Assembly (NCBI RefSeq): GCF_023230885.1 | Contig: NZ_JALNWM010000134.1 | Location: 1 to 9,197, forward strand | Length of the DNA stretch: 9,197 bases | Direction of reading: 5' to 3' | Source of the DNA: Desulfocurvus sp. | GTDB taxonomy: Bacteria > Desulfobacterota > Desulfovibrionia > Desulfovibrionales > Desulfovibrionaceae | Shown: in pieces, positions 1 to 5,924 of the stretch | Layout: every line of letters begins with the position of its first letter | Position numbering within the stretch: position 1 is the stretch's first letter | The notes under the pieces: generated by a model | What the model was told of the DNA's origin: nothing | Databases searched by the model: none | What the model saw: only the letters and a program-made list of their open reading frames with translations | Translations under genes and position numbers: made by a program

Positions 1-125
1 ATAGGCTTGTCCAGGGCATGGATATCCCCTTCAATGCGCGTCAGTTCGCTGCGGACGCTATCCGCCTTGCGTTCCATTTCCGTTTTCAGCCGCACCAAGT
101 CTTTTATAGTATCGTCTTTCAGCAT
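1..125 (-). CDS. Small coiled-coil protein, 5' part only (cut by window edge)
   Basis: Reading leftwards from an ATG at 125-123 gives 41 residues (MLKDDTIKDLVRLKTEMERK..., ending ...IHALDKP) before the window ends, so the C-terminus is unknown. The visible part is strongly charged, with Leu/Ile/Val/Met spaced as in heptads, which suggests a helical coiled coil. No Cys, signal peptide or membrane segment is visible. An in-frame TAG four codons upstream makes this ATG the first possible start; the only other early ATG is codon 17. No good Shine-Dalgarno is present, only AAAG directly against the ATG. Base composition differs sharply from the neighbours: 1-210 is about 48% G+C by hand count, against more than 70% in the lut genes, which suggests recent acquisition. 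I do not recognise the family. Short coiled-coil proteins of this kind occur in prophages and other mobile elements, but that is inference only. Confidence 0.6.
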   Translation of the reverse strand, partial: MLKDDTIKDLVRLKTEMERKADSVRSELTRIEGDIHALDKP

Positions 126-136
126 CTTTGGATGCT
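121..136 (-). promoter_or_regulatory. Hairpin spanning the start codon of the left-edge gene
   Basis: AGCATC at 121-126 and GATGCT at 131-136 form a perfect 6-bp inverted repeat around a 4-nt loop. In the minus-strand mRNA one arm contains the ATG (125-123), so the start codon would be paired. It could act as a translational block or as a DNA operator. Structure is seen in sequence; the role is inferred. Confidence 0.35.
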
Positions 137-169
137 ACACGACTAAAGACAAAAATCCAGGTCCCGCGT

Positions 170-184
170 TGTACGTTTGATACA
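170..184. promoter_or_regulatory. Operator-like dyad TGTA-N7-TACA
   Basis: TGTA at 170-173 and TACA at 181-184 form a short inverted repeat with a 7-nt spacer. It touches the candidate -10 box (184-189) of the left-edge gene and covers the region where transcription would start. A repressor bound there would block the promoter. The arms are only 4 bp, so chance is a real alternative. Confidence 0.25.
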
Positions 185-189
185 TAATA
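184..189 (-). promoter_or_regulatory. Possible -10 box for the left-edge gene
   Basis: On the minus strand this reads TATTAT, five of six matches to the sigma70 -10 consensus. It lies about 60 bp upstream of the ATG at 125, inside an AT-rich island. The sequence 16-18 bp further upstream (around 206-213) gives only poor -35 matches such as CTTTTT or GACTTT. The match is therefore suggestive only. Confidence 0.3.
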
Positions 190-270
190 CCGCTTTTGGC
201 GCCAGAAAAAGTCTCCCCCGCCCCCCTCTCTCGCCGCCGTTGCCTGCCCTGCGCCCCGCCTGCCGCCGGG

Positions 271-933
271 TTACTGCGCCGCCACGGCCACCACCACCGC
301 CCGCACGGGGCCGTGGACGCCCTTGACGACGACCATTTCGATGTCGCCGGTGGAGCTGGGGCCGGTGATGGCGTGCAGGGCCGAGGGCGGGCGGCCCTGG
401 ACGTCGGCCAGGGAGCGCAGGAGGGGCGCGAGGTTGGCGATGCCGGGCACGGTGCGTCCGGGGGGCACCACGGCGAGGTGGGTCTCGGGCAGCAGGGAGG
501 TGCTGCGCGGGGTGTCGGCCCCGGCGGCCACGAGGATGGACCCGGACTCGGCCAGCAGGCCCAGGGCGGAGGTGATGCCGATATCGGCGCGGGCGAGGTC
601 GCGTATGGATTCCTCGCGGGCGGGGATGACCTCTATGCCCCGGGCGGCGCACAGGGCGGGCAGGTCCAGGGGCGCGAGGTCGGGATGGTTCCAGAACGTG
701 GCGCTGCGCACGTCCAGTTCGCGCAGCAGGTCGGCCACGGCGGCGCGGGCCTGGGCCCAGTCGGCCACGGGCAGCAGGCGCACGCCGCAGCGGGCGCAGG
801 CGGCGGCCAGGGCCTGGGGGTCGGCAGGCCCGAAGGCGGCGTCGGCCCCCGGCCGGGGCGCCGGGCCGGGGTCGGGGCAGTCGGTGAGTGCCAGGCGCAG
901 GGCCATGAGGATTTCGCTGCGGGCGTCAGCCAT
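271..933 (-). CDS. lutC: Lactate utilization protein C (LUD domain)
   Basis: A 220-residue protein of the LutC/YkgG family, one of three subunits needed for L-lactate oxidation to pyruvate by the cytoplasmic, membrane-linked LutABC complex. LutC has no iron-sulfur ligands of its own. Family marks are in the C-terminal half: ADIGITSALGLLAESGS (about 116-132; most relatives have AETGT there), the strand THLAVVPPG (151-159), and ITGPSSTGDIEMVVVKGVHGP (189-209), where GPS-x-T-x-DIE and GVHGP are the family signature. It is about 20 residues shorter than Bacillus LutC, mostly in the variable N-terminus. The ATG at 933 overlaps the lutB stop by 8 nt (ATGGCTGA) and is preceded by GGAGG six bases upstream, which fixes the start. 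It is the last gene of the operon, ending in TAA at 273-271. Confidence 0.92.
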   Translation of the reverse strand: MADARSEILMALRLALTDCPDPGPAPRPGADAAFGPADPQALAAACARCGVRLLPVADWAQARAAVADLLRELDVRSATFWNHPDLAPLDLPALCAARGIEVIPAREESIRDLARADIGITSALGLLAESGSILVAAGADTPRSTSLLPETHLAVVPPGRTVPGIANLAPLLRSLADVQGRPPSALHAITGPSSTGDIEMVVVKGVHGPVRAVVVAVAAQ

Positions 934-2380
934 TGGAATCCTCCAGAGAGCGCCGCAGGGCGGGCCAGCGGGCGGAGAAGGGCCTGCGCAGGCGCGGGGG
1001 GCGGCGGCTGCGGGCCCACAGGGTGATGGCCGTGCCCACGCCGGGCATGCGCCGGGCCAGGAGCAGGCCCGGGTCCAGGACGCGGGCGGCGGCGGCGGCG
1101 GCGCGCCACAGCCCCGGGCGCGTTGCCAGCCGGGCGAAGGCGGCGGCGGCGCGGGGACCCAGGGGTGCCAGGCCGGCGGTTTCCGGGGCGTTTGCCGCTC
1201 GGCGGCGCAGCTCCAGGAGCAGGGTCGGGTGGTCGATGCGCACGGGGCAGACCGAGGCGCAGGCGCCGCAGGTGGTGCAGGCGAAGGGCAGCTCGGCCAG
1301 GGTGGCGGCCTCGGGGGCGCCCTGGGCGCGGGCCAGCAGCGGCGCCAGCAGCGAGCCCATGGGCCCGCAATAGGCCGAGCCGTAGCTGTGTCCGCCCACA
1401 TGGGCGTAGACCGGGCAGACATTGATGCACGCGCCGCAGCGCACGCAGGCCAACACGTCACGCATGGCGGGATCGGCCACCAGGGCCGAGCGGCCGTTGT
1501 CCAGGAGCACGAGGTGGAAGACGCGGGCGCCGTCGGCCTCGCCCGGGCGGCGCGGGCCGGAAAGGATCGAGGTGTACGAGGACAGGGTCTGCCCGGTGCA
1601 ACTGCGCGGCAGCACGGCCAGCAGGGCGGCCATGTCGTCCAGCGTGGCCACGACCTTCTCGATGCTCATCACCGCCACATGCACGCGCGGCAGTGTGGTG
1701 CTCATGCGGATGTTGCCCTCGTTCTCCACGAGGACGACGCTGCCTGTTTCGGCCACGGCCATGTTGGCACCGGTGATGCCCATATCCGCGGCGAGGAAGC
1801 GTGCGCGCAGGGCCCGGCGGGCCATGAGGGTCAACTCGGGGATGTCGTCGGACAGGGGCTCGCCCAGGTGCTTGTGGAACAGCTCGGAGACCTCGCGGCG
1901 GTTCTTGTGCATGGCCGGGGCCACGATATGCGAGGGTTTTTCGTCCGCGAGCTGGACTATCCATTCGCCCAGGTCCGTCTCCACCGCCTCCACGCCCCGG
2001 GCGGCCAGGGCGGCGTTGAGGCCGGTCTCCTCGGTGACCATGGACTTGCCCTTGACGGCCAGGCGCACGCCTTCGGCGGCGGCGATGCGCGCCACGATCT
2101 CGTTGGCCTCGGCGCCGGTGCGCGCCCAGTGGACATGGCCGCCCGCAGCCACCACGTTGTGCTCCAGGCGCTCCAGGAGCACGGGCAGGGAGCGCAGGCA
2201 GCGGCGGCGGACCTCGGCGGCGCGGTGGCGCAGGGCTTCGAATTCGGCCGGGGCAAGCAGGGCCAGCCCCCGGGCGCGGTTGCCGCGAAACACGGCCACG
2301 GCGCTCTTCAGGGTGGCGCGCAGGCGCCGGTCGGCCAGGGCGGCGGCGGCGGCGGCACGAAAGGGCGTGGAGCCGGTCAT
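926..2380 (-). CDS. lutB: Lactate utilization iron-sulfur protein LutB
   Basis: A 484-residue LutB/YkgF-type protein, close to the usual length of about 480. It is the electron-transfer subunit of the LutABC lactate oxidation complex. An N-terminal LUD domain (about 65-290) includes AVKGKSMVTEETGLN (108-122) and GANMAVAETGSVVLVENEGN (204-223). It is followed by two ferredoxin-like 4Fe-4S motifs: CVRCGACINVCP (Cys 312, 315, 318, 322) and CTTCGACASVCP (Cys 368, 371, 374, 378). The segment between them carries YAHVGGHSYGSAYCGPMGS, typical of the family. The rest matches the LutB C-terminal region and is Ala/Arg-rich here. The start ATG (2380-2378) overlaps the lutA stop as ATGA, with GGAGG four bases upstream. 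The overlaps on both sides imply translational coupling and equal expression of the three subunits. All cluster ligands are intact. Confidence 0.95.
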   Translation of the reverse strand: MTGSTPFRAAAAAALADRRLRATLKSAVAVFRGNRARGLALLAPAEFEALRHRAAEVRRRCLRSLPVLLERLEHNVVAAGGHVHWARTGAEANEIVARIAAAEGVRLAVKGKSMVTEETGLNAALAARGVEAVETDLGEWIVQLADEKPSHIVAPAMHKNRREVSELFHKHLGEPLSDDIPELTLMARRALRARFLAADMGITGANMAVAETGSVVLVENEGNIRMSTTLPRVHVAVMSIEKVVATLDDMAALLAVLPRSCTGQTLSSYTSILSGPRRPGEADGARVFHLVLLDNGRSALVADPAMRDVLACVRCGACINVCPVYAHVGGHSYGSAYCGPMGSLLAPLLARAQGAPEAATLAELPFACTTCGACASVCPVRIDHPTLLLELRRRAANAPETAGLAPLGPRAAAAFARLATRPGLWRAAAAAARVLDPGLLLARRMPGVGTAITLWARSRRPPRLRRPFSARWPALRRSLEDSNG

Positions 2381-3105
2381 GGGGCCTCCGAGGCCAGGAT
2401 CTGGGCGATGTGCAGGGCGGGCAGGGCCAGGCCGCGCCGTTGCAGCCCGCCGCGCAGGTGCAGCAGGCAGCTCGGCTCGGCGGCGGTCAGGGCCGTGGGC
2501 GCGGCGGCCAGCAGGGCGGCGAGCTTGTCGTCCAGCAGGGCGGCGGACACGTCCTCGAACTGCACGGCGAACGGCCCGCCGAAGCCGCAGCACTGGTCGG
2601 CGTCCTCGACCTCGGCCAGGGTCAGTCCGTCCACGGCGCGCAACAGGGCCAGCGGCTCGGCGCGCACGCCCAGGGCCCGGCCCACCTGGCAGGAATCGTG
2701 GTAGGCCACGCGGCCCGCGAAGCGGGCGCCCAGATCGGTGACACCCATGCGCCGGACCAGGAATTCGGTCAGTTCGAAGGTCCTTTGGCCCAGGGCCAGG
2801 GCCGAGGCGTGGGCGCCGGGGTCGTCGGCCAGCAGGGCGGGGTAGACCGCGCGGACCATATGCACGCACGAGCCCGAGGGCGCGACCACGGCCTCGGCGT
2901 CGGCGAACAGGTGCAGGAAACGCAAGGCCAGGGCGCGGGCCTGGTCGCCGTGGCCGGACTTGTACAACGGCTGGCCGCAGCATGTCTGGCCCCGGGGGCA
3001 GTCCACCCGGGCCCCCGCGCGGGCCAGGACGCGCGCGGCGGCCTCGCCCGCCTCGGGCATGAACTGGTCCACAAGGCAGGGGATGAAAAGATGCACATGT
3101 GTCAT
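2377..3105 (-). CDS. lutA: Lactate utilization protein A (cysteine-rich CCG protein)
   Basis: A 242-residue LutA/YkgE-type protein with two cysteine-rich CCG domains, related to the C-terminal half of GlcF and of heterodisulfide reductase subunit B. It is the first gene of the lutABC lactate oxidation operon. Domain 1 shows Cys10 and Cys36, CCGQPLYKSGH with the Cys pair 42-43, and SGSC ending at Cys80. Domain 2 shows YHDSCQ with Cys139, DADQCCGFGGPF with the pair 172-173, and EPSC with Cys213. These Cys sets hold an iron-sulfur centre in related proteins. The ATG at 3105 is chosen because GGAG lies five bases upstream and a promoter lies just beyond; an upstream in-frame extension to 3228 would read through that promoter and lacks family similarity. 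Known pathway: L-lactate to pyruvate, electrons to quinone or an equivalent acceptor. No lactate permease or LutR-type regulator gene is in the window. Confidence 0.94.
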   Translation of the reverse strand: MTHVHLFIPCLVDQFMPEAGEAAARVLARAGARVDCPRGQTCCGQPLYKSGHGDQARALALRFLHLFADAEAVVAPSGSCVHMVRAVYPALLADDPGAHASALALGQRTFELTEFLVRRMGVTDLGARFAGRVAYHDSCQVGRALGVRAEPLALLRAVDGLTLAEVEDADQCCGFGGPFAVQFEDVSAALLDDKLAALLAAAPTALTAAEPSCLLHLRGGLQRRGLALPALHIAQILASEAP

Positions 3106-3123
3106 TGGCGCTCCAAGGCCCGC

Positions 3124-3150
3124 GAGTATGAACTCTTTGCGACTCAAGTC
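3124..3150. promoter_or_regulatory. Two short dyads over the lut promoter (candidate operators)
   Basis: GAGT-ATGA-ACTC (3124-3135) covers the -10 box and GACT-CA-AGTC (3141-3150) overlaps the -35 box. Both are perfect 4-bp-arm inverted repeats and share the core ACTC/GAGT. Their placement over both promoter elements suits a repressor of the lut operon. I do not recognise the motif as a published LutR or LldR site, and short arms can occur by chance. Confidence 0.35.
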
Positions 3151-3152
3151 AA
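3125..3152 (-). promoter_or_regulatory. Sigma70-type promoter of lutABC
   Basis: On the minus strand TTGACT (3152-3147) and CATACT (3130-3125) are separated by 16 bp. This is close to TTGACA-N17-TATAAT and stands in one of the few AT-richer pockets of the intergenic region. Transcription would start near 3118, leaving a leader of about 13 nt that just contains the lutA Shine-Dalgarno GGAG. Matches are 5/6 and 4/6. Confidence 0.6.
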
Positions 3153-3322
3153 CGCCCGGCGCGGGGCTCCGGGGCGGCGCGGCGCGGCAGGAGGCCGACA
3201 AAAAAGCCTTGCCCGCCAGCGGCGTCACGCAATCGTCACCCCGCCTTCACGGAAAATATGCCGCCGTGGACTACGGGATTGGCTGGCCGCAGGGCCGCCA
3301 CCGCCACCCCCGAGGAGCCCCC

Positions 3323-5752
3323 ATGACCCTGAAAATGAAGCTTGTGACCTTCAGCCTGCTGCTGTGCCTGGTGCCCGTGGCCGCGGTGGGCGCCTTCAGC
3401 GTGCACATGGCCGCGCGCGCCCTGGACGAGGCATCGCGCCAGCGGCTGACCTCGGTGCGCGACGCGCGGCTGCACGAGCTGGAGGCGCTGCTCGCGCGCT
3501 TTACACACGAGGCGACGCTCTACGCCGGGGTCAAGGAGGTCTACAACGCCCTGGGCATGCTGCGCGACCACGCCTGGGGCACGGCCCGGGCCGGGGTGCG
3601 CATGGACGTGGCCGATCCGGCCTTCGTGGATCTGCTGGGGTATGTGGGCGGGGCGTTCGCGCCCTTCGTGGAGGTGCTGGGCTTCGAGGACGCGCTGCTC
3701 ATCGGCGATGACGGCCGGGTCTATTACAGTCACGCCCGGGGCCGCGACCTGGGCGAGGACGTGAAGGAGGGCGCCCTGCTGGCCGGCTCGAACCTGGCCC
3801 GGGCCTGGAGCGAGGCCCTGGCCGGGCGCACGGTACTGGTGGACGCCGCGCCCTACCCGGCCCTGGACGGCCGCCCGGCCATGTTCGTGGCCGCGCCCGT
3901 ACGCTCGCACATCGGCGAGATCCAGGGCGCGGCGGTGCTGCGCCTGCCCCTTGGAGCCATCGACGCGGTCATGGCCGCCGGGGCCGAGGGCATGGGCGCC
4001 AGCGGCGAGAGCTATCTCGTGGGCCGGGACGGGCTGATGCGCTCGGCCTCGCGCCTGGATCCCGGAAACCGCACCGTGGCCGCCAGCTTCGCCGCCCCGG
4101 ACCGGGGCCGCGTGGACACCGAGGCCGTGCGCCAAGCCCTGGCGGGCGAAGCCGACACGCGGATAATCGACGGCTACCTGGGCCGCCCGGTGCTCTCGGC
4201 TTTCGCGCCCCTGGAGGCCGGGGGCCTGGGCTGGGCCGTGGTGGCCGAGATGGGCACGGACGAGGCCTTCGCGCCGGTGCGCGCCCTGCGCTGGGCGGCG
4301 GTGGCGGCGGGGTTGGCCGTCTCGCTGCTGGCGGGGGCGGGCTCGCTGCTGTTCGTGCGCGTGGAGATCCTGCGGCCCCTGGAGGCCGTGCGCCGGTTCC
4401 TGGCCCGCGTGGGCGACGGGGACTTCGACGCCGCCCTGCGCGGGCGCTTCCGGGCCGAGATGGCCGCCCTGGCCGACGGGGTGCGGGCCATGTTCACCGA
4501 GGTCAAGAAGAAGCTCGGCTTCGCCCAGGGCGTGCTGGCCGGAGTGGCCGTGCCCTGCCTGGTGCTCGACCGCGAAGGCCGGATCACCTTCGTCAACGAG
4601 CGCCTGCTGCGCCTGCTGGGCAAGCCCGGCCTGCCCGAGGATTTTCCGGGCATGTGCGCGAGCGGATTCTTCCACGGCGCCGCCGGGCGCGACACCGTCT
4701 GCCTGGAGGCCCTGCGCGCGCAGGAGCGCCAGGAGCGCGAAGTCGAGCTGCCCGTCCCGGGGGGGCGGGTCACGGTCAGCGTCAGCGCCACGCCGGTCTA
4801 TGACCTGGACGGCGCGCTGCTGGGCGTGTTCGCCCTGTACTTCGACCTGACGCCCATCCGCGAGCAGGAGCGTGCCGCCCTCGAGCAGGGCGGACGCATG
4901 GCCCGCACGGCGCGCGAGGCCGGTGACATCGCCGCCGGGGTTTCCCAGGCGGCCACGGAGCTCCTGCGCCAGGTCCGCGAGGCCGAGGCCGGCGCCCGGC
5001 GCCAGAACGAGCGGACCCTGACCACCGCGGCCAGCATGCAGCAGATGAGCGCCGCCACCGGCGACGTGGCCAAGAGCGCGGGGGCCGCCGCCCAGGGCGC
5101 CGACACGGCCCGGGCCAAGGCCCTGGAAGGCGACGCCGCCGTGGCCAGGGTCATCGCGTCCATCGAGCAGCTCCGCGAGCGGACCCGGACCCTGGACGCC
5201 GACATGCGCGAGCTGGGCGAACGCGCCGGGGACATCGGCCACGTCATCACCGTCATCGAGGACATCGCGGACCAGACCAACCTGCTGGCGCTGAACGCCG
5301 CCATCGAGGCCGCGCGGGCGGGCGACGCGGGCCGGGGCTTCGCCGTGGTGGCCGACGAGGTGCGCAAGCTGGCCGAAAAGACCATGAACGCCACCCGCGA
5401 GGTGACCGCCGCGGTGGACGGCATCAGGAAAAGCACGGCCGAAAGCGCCCGGGCCACGCGCGACGCCTTCGCGGCCGTGGGCGAAAGCACCGGGCTGGCG
5501 CGCCATTCCGGGGAAGCCCTGCGCGAGATCGTGGCCCTCGTCGAGGGCACGGCGCACCAGGTGCGGACCATCGCCGCCGCCAGCGAGGAACAGGCCGTGT
5601 CCGGCGAGGAGATCAGCCGCGCCGTGGAGGACGTGAGCGCCATCGCCCAGGACACCCTGGAGGAAATGGCCAACAGCGCAAGGATCATCGGCGGGCTGGA
5701 GGAGCAGGCCCGCAGGCTGCATGAGCTGGTCCGGGGCATCCGGACCAGCTAG
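3323..5752 (+). CDS. Methyl-accepting chemotaxis protein (Cache-HAMP-PAS-MCP signal)
   Basis: An 809-residue transmembrane chemoreceptor that would control CheA and so flagellar rotation. Order of parts: inner-membrane helix about 7-29; periplasmic Cache-like sensor about 30-320 (helix RLTSVRDARLHELEALLARF, then ALLIGDDGRVYYSH and a second sub-domain from about 229, ESYLVGRDGLMR); second helix about 323-345; HAMP about 346-397; PAS about 402-515 (VLDREGRITFVNERLLRLLG); cytoplasmic signalling coiled coil 520-809. The hairpin tip that binds CheA/CheW is unmistakable at about 645-687 (DQTNLLALNAAIEAARAGD, then GFAVVADEVRKLAEKT). Methylation-type Glu/Gln pairs occur, for example ASEEQAVSGEE (754-764). 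There is no C-terminal CheR-tether pentapeptide; it ends GIRTS. The ATG has AGGAG five bases upstream. Ligand unknown; the divergent lutABC operon makes lactate or a similar carboxylate a plausible guess. The PAS may add an internal redox or energy input. Confidence 0.95.
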   Translation: MTLKMKLVTFSLLLCLVPVAAVGAFSVHMAARALDEASRQRLTSVRDARLHELEALLARFTHEATLYAGVKEVYNALGMLRDHAWGTARAGVRMDVADPAFVDLLGYVGGAFAPFVEVLGFEDALLIGDDGRVYYSHARGRDLGEDVKEGALLAGSNLARAWSEALAGRTVLVDAAPYPALDGRPAMFVAAPVRSHIGEIQGAAVLRLPLGAIDAVMAAGAEGMGASGESYLVGRDGLMRSASRLDPGNRTVAASFAAPDRGRVDTEAVRQALAGEADTRIIDGYLGRPVLSAFAPLEAGGLGWAVVAEMGTDEAFAPVRALRWAAVAAGLAVSLLAGAGSLLFVRVEILRPLEAVRRFLARVGDGDFDAALRGRFRAEMAALADGVRAMFTEVKKKLGFAQGVLAGVAVPCLVLDREGRITFVNERLLRLLGKPGLPEDFPGMCASGFFHGAAGRDTVCLEALRAQERQEREVELPVPGGRVTVSVSATPVYDLDGALLGVFALYFDLTPIREQERAALEQGGRMARTAREAGDIAAGVSQAATELLRQVREAEAGARRQNERTLTTAASMQQMSAATGDVAKSAGAAAQGADTARAKALEGDAAVARVIASIEQLRERTRTLDADMRELGERAGDIGHVITVIEDIADQTNLLALNAAIEAARAGDAGRGFAVVADEVRKLAEKTMNATREVTAAVDGIRKSTAESARATRDAFAAVGESTGLARHSGEALREIVALVEGTAHQVRTIAAASEEQAVSGEEISRAVEDVSAIAQDTLEEMANSARIIGGLEEQARRLHELVRGIRTS

Positions 5753-5754
5753 GC

Positions 5755-5771
5755 GGCGCCTCCCGGGCGCC
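5755..5771 (+). terminator. GC hairpin just after mcp (weak terminator candidate)
   Basis: GGCGCC (5755-5760) and GGCGCC (5766-5771) can pair as a 6-bp stem around TCCCG, starting two bases after the mcp stop. No T-run follows, so it could slow or protect the 3' end rather than act as an intrinsic terminator. A 14-bp perfect palindrome, CGCCCGGCCGGGCG, follows at 5802-5815. Confidence 0.3.
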
Positions 5772-5855
5772 ACCGCGAAACCGCCACGGACCGGCGGGAC
5801 ACGCCCGGCCGGGCGGCCCCCCGGGACCATGCGAGAATACAGGAATTCCCCTATT

Positions 5856-5874
5856 CCGCGCCCGGCGGGCGCGG
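5856..5874 (+). promoter_or_regulatory. Strong 8-bp hairpin in the mcp/secreted-protein gap
   Basis: CCGCGCCC (5856-5863) pairs perfectly with GGGCGCGG (5867-5874) around a GGC loop. It is preceded by a second dyad, GGAAT-N6-ATTCC (5842-5846 with 5853-5857), and followed by the palindrome GCTATAGC (5875-5882). With no T-run, this is either a factor-dependent end of the mcp transcript or a structured leader of the next gene. Confidence 0.35.
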
Positions 5875-5895
5875 GCTATAGCATGAAGCCAGAAG

Positions 5896-5913
5896 CGTCG
5901 CCGCCAGGCGACG
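5896..5913 (+). promoter_or_regulatory. Leader hairpin before the secreted protein
   Basis: CGTCGCC (5896-5902) pairs perfectly with GGCGACG (5907-5913) around GCCA. It ends 11 bases before the preferred ATG at 5925 and therefore overlaps the place where a Shine-Dalgarno would be. If translation began at 5883 instead, this would be coding sequence. Confidence 0.35.
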
Positions 5914-5924
5914 GAATACGCGCC

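Larger units (their letters stand above)
126..270. other. Intergenic region and composition boundary
   Basis: No gene is supported here. The left part (to about 210) is AT-rich and holds the candidate promoter and dyads of the left-edge gene. The right part is GC-rich and lies immediately downstream of lutC. On the minus strand it contains a G-run (complement of 215-226) followed by TTTTT (210-206). I see no stem that would make this a proper intrinsic terminator for the lut operon. Confidence 0.5.
3106..3322. other. Divergent lutA/mcp intergenic region
   Basis: This 217-bp region separates the divergently transcribed lutA and mcp genes and carries no supported coding sequence. The lut side holds the promoter and dyads described separately. 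The middle has a G/C-rich block (about 3156-3195) followed by an A6 run (3200-3205). The mcp side has an AT pocket GGAAAATATG (3250-3259), but I cannot assign convincing -35/-10 or flagellar sigma28 elements. The mcp Shine-Dalgarno AGGAG lies at 3313-3317. Confidence 0.5.

Noticed and set aside
213..270. G-quadruplex or intrinsic terminator after lutC
   Set aside because: The minus strand has G-runs and a T5 tract, but the G-tracts are unevenly spaced and I find no stem before the T-run.
323..2704. Long plus-strand open frame (793 codons) opposite lutABC
   Set aside because: It is antisense to three proteins with clear family motifs, is made of Gly/Ala/Gln/Arg-rich low-complexity sequence, and exists because high GC makes stop codons rare.
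2377..3228. N-terminal extension of LutA to an ATG at 3228
   Set aside because: It would run through the -10 and -35 elements, has no family similarity, and the ATG at 3105 has a proper Shine-Dalgarno.
3196..3322. Sigma28 or sigma54 promoter for mcp
   Set aside because: No sequence matches the flagellar sigma28 or the GG-N10-GC sigma54 pattern well enough; the mcp promoter stays unassigned.
5740..5752. CheR-binding tail on the chemoreceptor
   Set aside because: The protein ends GIRTS without an aromatic NWETF-like pentapeptide.
3236..5830. Long minus-strand open frame (864 codons) opposite mcp
   Set aside because: It covers the whole chemoreceptor gene on the other strand, has no domain I recognise and has the composition of a GC shadow frame.
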